Assembly: GCA_018825965.1 (NCBI GenBank)
Contig: JAHKAA010000050.1
Location: 124,001 to 188,000 of the forward strand
DNA length: 64,000 nucleotides
Direction of reading: 5' to 3'
Source: Gammaproteobacteria bacterium
Lineage (GTDB): Bacteria > Pseudomonadota > Gammaproteobacteria > Enterobacterales > Alteromonadaceae
The notes under the pieces were generated by a model, which worked only from the letters and a program-made list of their open reading frames with translations, was not told where the DNA came from and ran no database searches. The translations under genes were made by a program, and so were the position numbers. Shown here in pieces: positions 18,659 through 27,967 of the stretch (position 1 is the first letter of the stretch; the number at the start of each line of letters is the position of its first letter).

Positions 18659-20206
18659 TTAATGACTGAAGGTTTTACTTAAGTTGGCAATTTCAGCAGC
18701 CTGCTGGTGCAGACGTTTATTATTGTCGGCCACCAGTTGCATATTGGTTAAGTTCTCATCGGCAATATGCTGAATATTTTGTACATTGCTGGCCACTTCG
18801 CTGGCCACCTGGCCTTGCTGAGTCGCTGCAGTTGCAATTTGTGACGATAAATGATCTATGGTATTGACCATAGCAACAATTTGCGACAACTGCTCTGTGC
18901 TGTGGCTGGTTTGAGTGACACATTCATCTACCTGCTCACGGCTTTGGGTCATGGTCTTGCCCCAGCTTAATAAGGTTTGCTGAATTTCACCAATAGAGCG
19001 CTGGATCTGCTCAGTCGCTTTATGAGTACGGGACGACAAGGCCCTTACTTCATCGGCAACCACTGCAAAACCACGACCATGTTCACCAGCCCGTGCTGCC
19101 TCAATGGCGGCATTTAATGCCAGTAAGTTAGTTTGATTGGCAATACCCTGAATTTCTGTCATCACAGCACCAATGCGCTCAGCTTCCACTGCTAAGTTAT
19201 CTGCAGTGCTGGCAGCACCTTGTACCTCAACGGCCAGCTTTTTCACTGTGTTTGCTGTTAACTGCATCACTTGTTCAGCTTGTTGGCAAATTTGTTGAGC
19301 TTCGCCCACTTTCTGATTGGTTTCACCCGTGCGTTCAGCTATATCCTGCACAGTGCTGCTTAATTGCTGAGTGGCGGTTGCAATAGAGACTAACTGCTGG
19401 CTTTGCTGATGAATACCACGTTCGGTTAAATGCACTGCTTCTTCCAGTGTATCGGCGATACTGGTCAGTTTATTGGTACTGTCTTTAGTACGGCCTAATA
19501 CAGTACGTAAACGGGCCTGATGCATTTGATTCCTGAAGTCCGCCACTGAAAATGCAGATTTTCCGCTGTAAACATAACGGGATACAGAGTCGAAGTCCTG
19601 ACGCATTTTGTTTAACTGTGCCGGAATATCGACTAATTCGTCATACATCAGCACAAAAAATAGCGCCGGGATCAACAAGGCCAGCCATAACGCATGTGAC
19701 CATATCAATGCGCCTGCTGCTATCAAAATAAAGCTGCTAAGCAGCGCAATAAGGCGGCGTACATTGCTGTTACCGCTCCATTGGCTGACAGACTTGCCTG
19801 AGTTGATTGCTTTGTAACATTGATCGGCTTTTTGGATCAGCCCGGAACTGGCTTTGACCCTTACAGACTGGTAGCCCACCAGTTGCTGCTGTTGATAAAT
19901 AGGGGTGACAAAAGCATCAACCCAATAATAGCGGCCGTCTTTACAACGGTTTTTCACCATGCCACGCCAGGATTGTCCTTGTTTTAAGTGAGTCCACAGA
20001 TCGGCAAAAGCCGCGGCTGGCATATCCGGGTGGCGCACCAGATTATGGTTTTTCCCTACCAGTTCATCTTCTGTGTAGCCTGCTACCTGACAAAAAGCCG
20101 GGTTGGCGTAAGTGATTACACCACGTGTATCTGTAGTAGAAACTAACTCCTGCCCGGCGTCGAACTGAACTTCCTGGTCAACAAGCTGCTGGTTGCGGCG
20201 GTTCAT
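18659..20206 (-). CDS. PAS-domain methyl-accepting chemotaxis protein (Aer-like)
   Basis: A 515-residue chemoreceptor. An N-terminal PAS domain (about 15-125, with TYANPAFCQVAGYTEDELVG and RYYWVDAFVTPI) resembles that of the redox sensor Aer, which binds FAD. Two adjacent hydrophobic segments (about 158-195) form a membrane hairpin, and the rest is the signalling coiled coil with the highly conserved tip EIQGIANQTNLLALNAAIEA. It should report redox or energy state to CheA/CheW. The start is ATG 20206, because AAGGAA lies eight bases ahead; an in-frame ATG at 20230 is less good. Confidence 0.9.
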   Translation of the reverse strand: MNRRNQQLVDQEVQFDAGQELVSTTDTRGVITYANPAFCQVAGYTEDELVGKNHNLVRHPDMPAAAFADLWTHLKQGQSWRGMVKNRCKDGRYYWVDAFVTPIYQQQQLVGYQSVRVKASSGLIQKADQCYKAINSGKSVSQWSGNSNVRRLIALLSSFILIAAGALIWSHALWLALLIPALFFVLMYDELVDIPAQLNKMRQDFDSVSRYVYSGKSAFSVADFRNQMHQARLRTVLGRTKDSTNKLTSIADTLEEAVHLTERGIHQQSQQLVSIATATQQLSSTVQDIAERTGETNQKVGEAQQICQQAEQVMQLTANTVKKLAVEVQGAASTADNLAVEAERIGAVMTEIQGIANQTNLLALNAAIEAARAGEHGRGFAVVADEVRALSSRTHKATEQIQRSIGEIQQTLLSWGKTMTQSREQVDECVTQTSHSTEQLSQIVAMVNTIDHLSSQIATAATQQGQVASEVASNVQNIQHIADENLTNMQLVADNNKRLHQQAAEIANLSKTFSH

Positions 20207-20299
20207 GCATATTTCCTTTTTATTTATCATTCAGTTAATCTGGATCAAAGCGGCGGTATTATTTCAAATAACTCTCATATAAGCGAGCTTAGGAGCATT

Positions 20300-20755
20300 A
20301 TGCAAGTATCTGCCATTATGACCAGAAAATTGACGATGGTTGACCCGGATATGAGTTTATCTGCCTTAAGAGGCATTTTTAGCCAGTCCAAATTTCAACA
20401 TGTGCCAGTGATTGATGCCGGGCGACGTCTGGTAGGTATAGTTTCCGTCAAAGATTATTTTAAAGCTCTGGCACCAGTGATGGACTCAGCCTCTGAAAAA
20501 ACCTTAGATATTTTTGTCACCAGCCGCAAAATTAAGCATGTGATGACCAGCCCCGTTATTTCAGTGCCAGAGGATTATCCAGTGGTCAAAGCCGCAGCTT
20601 TATTGCTTAAACATAATATTGGCTGTTTGCCTGTGACTGATCAGGATAATGTAGCTATAGGCATAGTATCCTGGAAAGATATTATGCGGGTGGTGGTGTT
20701 GCAGGCGGCCCGTAAAAGCAGATTGACCTATGGCGCTGTGCCAGAAGAAGAGTAG
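20300..20755 (+). CDS. Two-CBS-domain protein
   Basis: A 151-residue protein of two CBS repeats (about 1-60 and 77-140): AIMTRKLTMVDPDMSLSALRGIF and HVMTSPVISVPEDYPVVKAAALL. Such stand-alone CBS pairs bind adenosine nucleotides and adjust the activity of partners. It follows the chemoreceptor gene divergently and precedes gshA by 109 bases. The partner is unknown. Confidence 0.85.
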   Translation: MQVSAIMTRKLTMVDPDMSLSALRGIFSQSKFQHVPVIDAGRRLVGIVSVKDYFKALAPVMDSASEKTLDIFVTSRKIKHVMTSPVISVPEDYPVVKAAALLLKHNIGCLPVTDQDNVAIGIVSWKDIMRVVVLQAARKSRLTYGAVPEEE

Positions 20756-20864
20756 AATAATCATCTCATTTAGTGTCAGAGAAACTTAATCTTTGGTCAC
20801 TCTTGTTTTTTAATTTGAGTCACCCCATTTTAAGATTTGATTTTTATCAGAATAAGGGATCAGC

Positions 20865-22439
20865 TTGAGTCATTTCCTCGAACAACGTCTGGCTGCGCTT
20901 GGCACCACGTCATTTCAAACGGCAATTAAAGGCATCAGACGGGGTATTGAGCGGGAGACTTTACGGATCAAACCGGATGGTCAACTGGCGCAAACTGGTC
21001 ATGCAAAAGCTTTGGGTTCGGCTTTAACTCACCCTCTAATTACCACAGATTTTTCAGAGTCTTTGCTGGAGTTTATTACCCCGGCACAAACTGATATTGA
21101 TGTCACTTTAAAACAACTGACTGATATTCATAAGTTTGCGTTATCCCATATAGGCGAAGAGCGGCTTTGGGCTGGTTCTATGCCTTGTTATATCGATCAT
21201 CAGGATGAGATCCAACTGGCTCAGTATGGCAGCTCCAACGTTGGAACTATGAAAACTGTCTATCGTCAGGGGTTAAAAAACCGCTATGGCAGCATGATGC
21301 AGGCCATCAGCGGTGTGCACTTTAACTTCTCTATCCCGGAAGCGTTCTGGCAGCAGTATCAGCAGTTGTTGGGTGATACGGGGTCTTTACAGGATTTTAT
21401 TTCTGCCCAGTACCTGCACCTTATTCGTAACTACAAAAGATATGTCTGGCTGGTGGTGTATTTGTTTGGTGCATCTCCTGCAATGTGCAGCTCGTTTTTA
21501 CAAGGCCGGGAAGCTAAATACAAGTTCCAGACGTTGGGCAAAGGCTCTTTATACTTACCTTATGCCACCTCTTTACGAATGAGTGATTTGGGTTACACCA
21601 ACAGCGCCCAATCCAGTTTGAATATCAGCTACAACAACTTGTCGGATTATATCGAAGGTTTACGCCAGGCCATTTCGACGCCTTCTGCTGAATATGCTTC
21701 TATAGGCGTCAAAGTGGATGGACACTATAAACAGCTCAACAGCAATATTCTGCAAATTGAAAACGAATTTTATTCGACCATAAGACCTAAACGTACCACT
21801 CAAAGCGGTGAACGCCCAACCTGCGCTTTAAAACGCCGTGGTGTGGAATACATTGAAGTGCGGGCTTTGGATGTCAATCCGTTTAGCGCTGTGGGTATTA
21901 ATGCCGAACAAATGCGTTTTCTGGATTTGTTTTTAATTTACTGTTTACTGGAGAAAAGCCCGGATTTATCGGCTGAAGAGCAGGCAGTGACAGAACAAAA
22001 TCTGCGTAAAGTGGTGACCGAAGGACGCAAACGTAACCTTGATCTGATTGAAAATGGTCAGCCACGTTTAATGCTGGACTGGGCTGAGCAGCTGTTTGCT
22101 GATCTGATGCCTATAGCGAACTGGATGGACGCAGCTCATGGTGGTGATTTGTACAGCGCTGCTATCAAAGAGTTTTATTTAGGTTTGTTAGACCCGAATC
22201 AAACCTACTCAGGCAAGTTATTAAGCCGCTTAATAGCTCAGCAGCAAGATAGTCCTTATTATGCTTTGGCTTTAGCTGAGCAATACAGGCATCAATTGGC
22301 AGCAATGGACTATCAGCTTTATACCAAAGCAGAGTTTGAACAGATGGCGGAGCTCTCCTTGCTGGAACAACAAAAAATTGAACAGGCTGATGAGCTTAAT
22401 TTTGATCAATATCTTGAACAGTATTTTGCCGATCTATAA
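20865..22439 (+). CDS. gshA: Glutamate-cysteine ligase (class I)
   Basis: A 524-residue enzyme for the first and rate-limiting step of glutathione synthesis. It matches the proteobacterial class through GIERETLRI near the N-terminus, SGVHFNFS, and the later KRRGVEYIEVRALDVNPF. The start is TTG 20865 behind AAGGGAT; the E. coli gene also starts with TTG, which may keep expression low. No in-frame ATG suits better. Confidence 0.96.
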   Translation: MSHFLEQRLAALGTTSFQTAIKGIRRGIERETLRIKPDGQLAQTGHAKALGSALTHPLITTDFSESLLEFITPAQTDIDVTLKQLTDIHKFALSHIGEERLWAGSMPCYIDHQDEIQLAQYGSSNVGTMKTVYRQGLKNRYGSMMQAISGVHFNFSIPEAFWQQYQQLLGDTGSLQDFISAQYLHLIRNYKRYVWLVVYLFGASPAMCSSFLQGREAKYKFQTLGKGSLYLPYATSLRMSDLGYTNSAQSSLNISYNNLSDYIEGLRQAISTPSAEYASIGVKVDGHYKQLNSNILQIENEFYSTIRPKRTTQSGERPTCALKRRGVEYIEVRALDVNPFSAVGINAEQMRFLDLFLIYCLLEKSPDLSAEEQAVTEQNLRKVVTEGRKRNLDLIENGQPRLMLDWAEQLFADLMPIANWMDAAHGGDLYSAAIKEFYLGLLDPNQTYSGKLLSRLIAQQQDSPYYALALAEQYRHQLAAMDYQLYTKAEFEQMAELSLLEQQKIEQADELNFDQYLEQYFADL

Positions 22440-22445
22440 GGGATT

Positions 22446-22473
22446 TAAAAAAAACGGCCAGCAAGCTGGCCGT
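22446..22473 (-). terminator. Hairpin with T-tract on the minus strand
   Basis: ACGGCCAGC (22454-22462) pairs with GCTGGCCGT (22465-22473). A run of A precedes it on the plus strand and no T-run follows. Read from the minus strand it is a textbook terminator with a U-tract. No minus-strand gene is seen upstream of it, so it may act instead as an mRNA-protecting 3' hairpin for gshA. Confidence 0.6.
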
Positions 22474-22574
22474 GAAAACTAAGGATAAGGATAATCCAGG
22501 GATGAAAAACAAAAACTTGGTTGAATCCGTTCATTGGGTTAGTCTTGGTTGTGTTTTAAAAAGTTCAGCCTGAC

Positions 22575-23192
22575 ATGAAAAAAATTAAAAAAAATTTACT
22601 CTTCTTATCTCTCGCCACTGTATTAACAGGTTGCGCCACAGCTCCGCCAAAAAACAGCTCCAATTTATGTGAAATTTTCCGTGAGCATGACGACTGGTAT
22701 GATGCTGCATCCGATATGCGCGATAAATGGGATGTGCCTATTCATGTGCCTATGGCGATGATGTATCAGGAGAGCAGCTTTAAGCATAATGCCCAGCCCC
22801 CTATGGAATATTGGTTTGGTTTTATTCCTGTCGGTCGTGCCAGCACAGCTTATGGTTATGCTCAGGTCAAAGACGAGACATGGGAAGACTATGGCCGTGA
22901 AACGGGCAGCTATTTTGCTGCGCGCTCAAACTTTGATGATGCCTTGGATTTTATGGGCTGGTATATCAACAAAAGCAGTAAAATCAATAAAGTGGCCAAA
23001 TCGGATGCCTATGCCCAGTATCTGAATTATCACGAGGGCTGGGGCGGTTATAAACGAGGCTCGTATTATAAAAAGCGCTGGCTAATGGAAACGTCCCGTA
23101 AAGTACAGCAAAGAGCAACTATGTATCAGAAGCAATTACAAAGCTGCGAAGACGAATTTAAAAGCGGTTGGTTTTTTGGTTTATTTGGTTAA
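22575..23192 (+). CDS. SLT-type lytic transglycosylase lipoprotein
   Basis: A 205-residue lipoprotein with lipobox LTGC (Cys20). The SLT-like domain shows the catalytic Glu in MMYQESSF, then STAYGYAQVKDETW and YLNYHEGWGGYKRGSY, typical of a family of short murein-cleaving lipoproteins. It should cut glycan strands at the inner face of the outer membrane. It is a single gene with a terminator behind it. Confidence 0.85.
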   Translation: MKKIKKNLLFLSLATVLTGCATAPPKNSSNLCEIFREHDDWYDAASDMRDKWDVPIHVPMAMMYQESSFKHNAQPPMEYWFGFIPVGRASTAYGYAQVKDETWEDYGRETGSYFAARSNFDDALDFMGWYINKSSKINKVAKSDAYAQYLNYHEGWGGYKRGSYYKKRWLMETSRKVQQRATMYQKQLQSCEDEFKSGWFFGLFG

Positions 23193-23226
23193 CCGAACAC
23201 AGCCTTGTATAGGAAGATGGTATTGT

Positions 23227-23258
23227 ACGGGCGCGGTTTATCCGCGCCCGTTTCAAAT
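23227..23258 (+). terminator. Terminator after the transglycosylase
   Basis: CGGGCGCGG (23228-23236), loop TTTAT, CCGCGCCCG (23242-23250), then TTTC and more A/T. It is a strong GC-rich stem between convergent genes. Confidence 0.75.
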
Positions 23259-23282
23259 TTTAATTCAAGTACGACGGATATA

Positions 23283-24551
23283 TTAATCCCTTTGCAAGTG
23301 AGGCATCAAACGTACTGTTTTAATCATATTATCCTGCACTTCGACAATTTCCATCGGGCATCCCGCCAGAGTTAAACCTAAGCTCGCTTCCGGAATTTCC
23401 TCCAGATACTCCAGTACCAGACCATTTAATGTTTTAGGCCCGTCTGTTGGGAAATTCAGTTGCATATCGCGGTTTAAATCCCGTAAGTTAATACCGCCGT
23501 CCACCAGAAAACTGCCATCGACCTGAGGCTGAATTTCTTCACTCTGGTGATCGGCGATGTCGGTTGTAAAGTTACCTACCACTTCTTCCAGTATATCCTC
23601 TAGCGTCACCAGGCCCTGAATATCGCCGTATTCGTCGACTACCAGGCCTATACGCTCTTTGGAGCTTTGAAACTTGTGCAGTTGGGTATTGAGTGGCGTA
23701 TTTTCCGGAATAAAATAAATTTCCCGCACTGAACGTAATAAAGATGCTTTGTTCAGTTGTTCTTTTAAAGCCAGACGAGCCAGATCACGGCTGTGAATAA
23801 AACCTAATGCATCGTCCACGCTGTCGCGGTACAACAAAATGCGGTTATGCTGGCTGTTGGACAACTGACGCACTATATCTTTCCATTCGTCGTTGATATC
23901 AATGCCCACCAGTTCATTGCGTGGGATCATAATATCTTCTACTGTGGCCTTTTCTAAATCCAGTACGCCAACCAGCATACTTTGGTTGTGTTCAGGGATC
24001 AGTGCGCCGGCTTCATAGACTACAGTGCGTAACTCTTCACTGCTTAAGCTGTTGCCATGATGTTGCTCAGCACTGACGCCAAGCCAGCCCAACAGGGTGT
24101 TACAGATTTTGTTCAGTAACCATACGGCAGGGTACAGTAGTTTCATCAAGGGTTTTAAAACAACAGAGCTTGGGAAAGCGACCTTTTCAGGATGCAAAGC
24201 CGCCAGAGTTTTTGGCGTGACTTCACCGAATATAAGGATAATCACGGTCAGAGCTACTGTCGCAATGGCGATGCCGAAATCACCATATAGTCTCATCCCC
24301 AGCACTGTGGCTGTGGCTGATGCGGCTATATTCACCAGATTATTACCGACCAGAATTAGACCTATGAGCCTGTCGCGGCGTTCCAGCATAGCGGTCACAC
24401 GTATAGCCGATTTATGCTGCTCATTGGCCTGGTGTTTAAGCTTATAGGGGTTCAGCGACATCATGCTGGTTTCAGAAGCTGAGAAAAATGCAGAACATAA
24501 CACCAGCAAGCCCAATACAATAAAAAGGGTGCTGGTTGAGATCTCGTCCAA
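23283..24551 (-). CDS. CNNM/CBS-pair transporter (YfjD/CorB-like)
   Basis: A 422-residue inner-membrane protein. The N-terminal CNNM domain has about four hydrophobic segments (GLLVLCSAFFSASETSMM, IGLILVGNNLVNI, and others), followed by two CBS repeats (about 195-310) and a C-terminal CorC_HlyC domain. It is close to E. coli YfjD (CorB), linked to Mg2+ or Co2+ handling. The start appears to be TTG 24551, whose LDEISTSTL aligns with MEHISTTTL of YfjD. The order yfjD-ypjD/ffh is that of E. coli. Confidence 0.9.
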   Translation of the reverse strand: MDEISTSTLFIVLGLLVLCSAFFSASETSMMSLNPYKLKHQANEQHKSAIRVTAMLERRDRLIGLILVGNNLVNIAASATATVLGMRLYGDFGIAIATVALTVIILIFGEVTPKTLAALHPEKVAFPSSVVLKPLMKLLYPAVWLLNKICNTLLGWLGVSAEQHHGNSLSSEELRTVVYEAGALIPEHNQSMLVGVLDLEKATVEDIMIPRNELVGIDINDEWKDIVRQLSNSQHNRILLYRDSVDDALGFIHSRDLARLALKEQLNKASLLRSVREIYFIPENTPLNTQLHKFQSSKERIGLVVDEYGDIQGLVTLEDILEEVVGNFTTDIADHQSEEIQPQVDGSFLVDGGINLRDLNRDMQLNFPTDGPKTLNGLVLEYLEEIPEASLGLTLAGCPMEIVEVQDNMIKTVRLMPHLQRD

Positions 24552-24643
24552 AAGTAGTTTACCTGTAGGGCTAATCGAAGTTATTTGATATTACGAACAG
24601 CCCATCAAGTCAAGAATTAATGGGCTATCGCGGCAAAAAGTGG

Positions 24644-25453
24644 TTATCCAAGCCTGTCTAACATCACTTCACGGACAAAACGGCTGCCAAAATAAGCCAG
24701 TGTCAGCAAAATGCTGCCGGTAAAGGTTAAGGCTATCGCCAGACGACCACGCCAGCCTAATTGGGCATGACCCCATAATAACAGCACAAAGACAAGAAAA
24801 GCCGCTGAGCTCAGTATGTTTTTATGCAGATTTTGCGCGGCCAGCCAGTTGTCAGTAAAAACGGCACCACTGAATAAAGTTAATCCAAGCAACAAAGTCC
24901 CGAGCAGCAATACCCTGAACTGTAACTGTTCAACCTGAAGTAATGGGGGGAAAAATTGATTACCTAACATAAAATCTTTTTGTTTCAGCTTTTTGCTGAT
25001 GTAGTGCACTTGCAGCGAATGCAAAGTGGCCACTATTAATAAGGTGTAAGCGACAAACGCAACTATGATGTGCATCAGCAAAATTGGGCTCTGTTCAAAA
25101 TGCTGCATTTGTACTTCAGCAGGCAAAACTAACACAGCCAACTGAGTCAGGGCTGAAAAACCATAGACAATGGGCAGCAGCAGTACTGTTGGAGTACGCA
25201 GCGCTGTAATAGTAATAGCAGTGCTGATCAACCAGCACACCAGCGAAATCACATTCAGCAGGCTGAAGTTCTGACCAGAGTCGGCAAAAATAGAATCAGC
25301 CAGAAACAGCATGTGGCAAACAATAGCCAACAAGGCCGCACTGAACATTAATTTATAGTTAGGGCCTTGTGGATGCACCAGACGGGACAATAGCATGCCG
25401 GTTGCCAGCAGATAACCAACCAATGCCACACCGGGTAACAGCTCAACTACCAT
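24644..25453 (-). CDS. ypjD: YpjD/CcsA-like inner-membrane protein
   Basis: A 269-residue protein with eight hydrophobic segments, of the cytochrome c assembly (CcsA/CcmC/ResC-like) family. Candidate heme-ligand histidines sit in ILLMHIIVAFVAY and NLHKNILSSAAF. It is divergent from ffh, as in E. coli, where YpjD has no assigned role. It precedes the CNNM gene by 92 bases on the same strand. Confidence 0.88.
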   Translation of the reverse strand: MVVELLPGVALVGYLLATGMLLSRLVHPQGPNYKLMFSAALLAIVCHMLFLADSIFADSGQNFSLLNVISLVCWLISTAITITALRTPTVLLLPIVYGFSALTQLAVLVLPAEVQMQHFEQSPILLMHIIVAFVAYTLLIVATLHSLQVHYISKKLKQKDFMLGNQFFPPLLQVEQLQFRVLLLGTLLLGLTLFSGAVFTDNWLAAQNLHKNILSSAAFLVFVLLLWGHAQLGWRGRLAIALTFTGSILLTLAYFGSRFVREVMLDRLG

Positions 25454-25561
25454 AAATCAGATCCTGTTGATTCGTGAAGATTTAACATTCTATTGCAAAT
25501 TACTCGCATTTGACAGCTCAAGCTCACCTAATTGGCGTGACAGTTTCAGCTAAGATGGCGG

Positions 25562-25590
25562 CTGACTACTTACTCGCTCTGGGGTATAAT
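25562..25590 (+). promoter_or_regulatory. Promoter of ffh
   Basis: CTGACT (25562-25567) and a perfect TATAAT (25585-25590) with a 17-base spacer, about 30 bases ahead of the ffh start codon. Confidence 0.7.
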
Positions 25591-25620
25591 CCGGCCATAT
25601 TGTATATCAGGTGCTAAGTT

Positions 25621-26988
25621 ATGTTTGAAAACCTGTCGGACCGCTTAACCAAAACGCTGAAGAACATCAGCGGTCGTGGTCGTTTAACTGAAGATAATAT
25701 CAAAGAAACCTTACGTGAAGTACGGATGGCTTTATTAGAAGCTGATGTTGCTTTGCCTGTGGTGCGTGACTTTGTTAATCAGGTCAAAGAACGTTCTGTT
25801 GGCATTGAAGTCAGCAAAAGCCTGACACCTGGTCAGGAATTCCTGAAAATCGTCCGCAAAGCCTTAGAAGATGCGATGGGCGAAGCCAATGAAGAGCTGG
25901 CACTCAATGTTCAGCCGCCAGCCGTGGTATTAATGGCCGGTTTACAAGGTGCGGGTAAAACCACCTCCGTAGCTAAGCTTGCGAAGTTTTTAAAAGAGCG
26001 CAAAAAGAAAAAAGTATTAGTGGTCTCTGCCGACGTTTATCGCCCTGCTGCTATTAAACAGTTAGAAACTTTAGCCAAAGAAGTGGGTGTTGAGTTTTTC
26101 CCAAGCGATGTTGGCCAGAAACCTATAGATATAGTCAACGCCGCTATTGCTCATGCCCGCTTACAAATTTTTGATGTGCTGTTAGTCGATACCGCCGGTC
26201 GTCTGCATGTTGATGAAGAAATGATGGGCGAAATTAAAGCCCTGCATGCAGCGGTCAAACCAGTCGAAACTTTGTTTGTGGTCGATGCCATGACAGGTCA
26301 GGATGCGGCCAATACAGCTAAAGCTTTTAATGAAGCTTTACCTTTAACTGGTGTGATCCTGACCAAAGCCGATGGTGACGCCCGTGGTGGTGCTGCTTTA
26401 TCTATTCGCCATATCACTGGAAAGCCGATTAAGTTTATCGGTATGGGCGAAAAAATTGATGCCTTAGAGCCGTTCCATCCGGATCGTATTGCCTCCCGTA
26501 TTCTGGGCATGGGCGATGTGATGAGCCTGATAGAGCAAATCGAGCAGAAGGTCGACAAAGAACAAGCTGCTAAAGTGGCTGCCAAAGTGATGAAAGGGCA
26601 GGGCTTTAGTTTAGAAGACTTCCGTGATCAGCTCGTGCAGATGCGTGGTATGGGCGGCATGATGTCGATGCTGGATAAATTACCTGGTATGAAAAACTTA
26701 CCTGCCGGTGCTATGGATCAGATGGGCAATAAGCAGTTCAACAAAATGGAAGCCATCATCAATTCCATGACGAAAAAAGAACGTTTATTTCCAGACCTTA
26801 TTAAAGGCTCACGCAAAAAACGTATAGCTGCAGGTTCAGGTACTCAGGTACAGGATGTGAACCAGTTGCTGAAACAATTTACCCAAATGCAGAAAATGAT
26901 GAAGCAGATGTCGGGTAAAGGCGGCTTAATGAAGATGATGCGTGGCATGGGCGGTAAGTTACCACCAGGCCTGTTACCTCCACGTTAA
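25621..26988 (+). CDS. ffh: Signal recognition particle protein Ffh
   Basis: A 455-residue SRP GTPase that binds signal sequences and 4.5S RNA. It has the N-domain, a G-domain with GLQGAGKTTSVAKLA and DTAGRLH, and the C-terminal Met-rich M domain (QMQKMMKQMSGKGGLMKMMRGM). The length matches E. coli Ffh (453). It heads its own transcript. Confidence 0.98.
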   Translation: MFENLSDRLTKTLKNISGRGRLTEDNIKETLREVRMALLEADVALPVVRDFVNQVKERSVGIEVSKSLTPGQEFLKIVRKALEDAMGEANEELALNVQPPAVVLMAGLQGAGKTTSVAKLAKFLKERKKKKVLVVSADVYRPAAIKQLETLAKEVGVEFFPSDVGQKPIDIVNAAIAHARLQIFDVLLVDTAGRLHVDEEMMGEIKALHAAVKPVETLFVVDAMTGQDAANTAKAFNEALPLTGVILTKADGDARGGAALSIRHITGKPIKFIGMGEKIDALEPFHPDRIASRILGMGDVMSLIEQIEQKVDKEQAAKVAAKVMKGQGFSLEDFRDQLVQMRGMGGMMSMLDKLPGMKNLPAGAMDQMGNKQFNKMEAIINSMTKKERLFPDLIKGSRKKRIAAGSGTQVQDVNQLLKQFTQMQKMMKQMSGKGGLMKMMRGMGGKLPPGLLPPR

Positions 26989-27010
26989 GTCCTGTTCCGG
27001 CCTATTGCTG

Positions 27011-27051
27011 TCGGGTTTTGGCAAAAGCTGAAATATGCTGCCAAAGCCCGA
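27011..27051 (+). terminator. Inverted repeat at the ffh 3' end
   Basis: A 13-base arm at 27011-27023 (starting TCGGGT) pairs with 27039-27051 (ending CCCGA), with one G-T pair and a 15-base loop. No U-tract follows on the plus strand, so termination is uncertain; it may protect the ffh mRNA. Confidence 0.5.
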
Positions 27052-27057
27052 AAAACC

Positions 27058-27085
27058 TTGCAATGCAGGCAAAAATCCGTACAAT
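27058..27085 (+). promoter_or_regulatory. Promoter of the rpsP-trmD operon
   Basis: TTGCAA (27058-27063) and TACAAT (27080-27085) with a 16-base spacer. It lies about 70 bases ahead of the rpsP start and feeds rpsP-rimM-trmD-rplS. Confidence 0.65.
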
Positions 27086-27091
27086 TCACCG

Positions 27092-27127
27092 ACCCCACGG
27101 TCTGACCGCGGGGTTTGTTATTTTTTT
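27092..27127 (+). terminator. Terminator-like hairpin at the 5' end of the rpsP leader
   Basis: ACCCCACGGT (27092-27101) pairs with ACCGCGGGGT (27105-27114) with one A/C mismatch and a 3-base loop, then a T-rich run (27115-27127). It begins at the expected transcription start and precedes rpsP by 28 bases. An attenuator-like structure has been described for the E. coli trmD operon; a similar role here is inference. Confidence 0.6.
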
Positions 27128-27155
27128 AAATCCTGAACGATTATTAGAGGACGGT

Positions 27156-27407
27156 ATGGTAACTATTCGTTTACAACGTGGTGGCGCGAAAAAGCGTCCA
27201 TTTTACCAAGTTGTGGTAGCGGACAGCCGTTTTGCCCGTGATGGCCGCTTCATTGAGCGCGTGGGTTTTTTCAACCCAATCGCAAGCGGTACTGAAGAGC
27301 AAACGCGTATTGACTTAGAGCGTATCAACCATTGGGTATCGCAAGGCGCTTCTTTAAGCGACCGCGTTGCTTCATTGGTGAAAGCTGCTAAGAAAACTGC
27401 TGCTTAA
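27156..27407 (+). CDS. rpsP: 30S ribosomal protein S16
   Basis: An 83-residue ribosomal protein beginning MVTIRLQRGGAKKRPFYQVVVAD, the family signature. I start at ATG 27156 behind AGAGGAC; the longer frame upstream runs through the promoter and leader hairpin. First gene of the trmD operon. Confidence 0.98.
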   Translation: MVTIRLQRGGAKKRPFYQVVVADSRFARDGRFIERVGFFNPIASGTEEQTRIDLERINHWVSQGASLSDRVASLVKAAKKTAA

Positions 27408-27439
27408 TAGCTAAAATAAATAAAGGTCGGAGTTTCACC

Positions 27440-27967
27440 TTGAACGGTAAAGATTTAGTTGTCTTAGGTAAGTTTGGCGCCGTTTACGGCATCAACGGGT
27501 GGCTAAAAGTAAACTCCTATACCGATATCCCGGAAGGGATTTTTGATTACACACCCTGGCAAATTCAAGTGCAGGGTAACTGGCGTCAAATGCAAATCTC
27601 CGGTAAAAAACGACATGGCAACGGCCTTATCGTAAAACTGGCAGACGTGGCTGACCGCGACCAGGCTCAACTCTACGTTAATGCGGATATCGCAGTAGAG
27701 CGTTCTGCATTACCCCAGCTTGCTGAGGGTGATTTTTACTGGCGTGACCTGATGGGCATGGCAGTAGTGAACGAGGCTGGTTATCACTTAGGTGAAGTGG
27801 TCGACATGATGGAAACTGGTTCAAACGACGTTCTCGTTGTGAAAGCCAATAAATCCGACGCATTTGGCAAGACGGAGCGTTTACTCCCTTTCCTGACTGA
27901 CTCTGTCATTAAGGAAGTGAATAATGCTGAAAGACGTATCTTAGTAGACTGGGATCCGGACTTTTAA
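27440..27967 (+). CDS. rimM: 16S rRNA processing factor RimM
   Basis: A 175-residue 30S assembly factor with an N-terminal RimM domain (LGKFGAVYGINGWLKVNSYTD) and a C-terminal PRC-barrel (DFYWRDLMGMAV...LLPFLTDSVIKEV). The start is TTG 27440 behind GGAG. Its stop overlaps the trmD start by one base (TAATG). Confidence 0.96.
   Translation: MNGKDLVVLGKFGAVYGINGWLKVNSYTDIPEGIFDYTPWQIQVQGNWRQMQISGKKRHGNGLIVKLADVADRDQAQLYVNADIAVERSALPQLAEGDFYWRDLMGMAVVNEAGYHLGEVVDMMETGSNDVLVVKANKSDAFGKTERLLPFLTDSVIKEVNNAERRILVDWDPDF

Noticed and set aside
27018..27155. Longer frame ahead of rpsP
   Set aside because: It runs across the promoter and hairpin; S16 starts at ATG 27156 with a good ribosome site.
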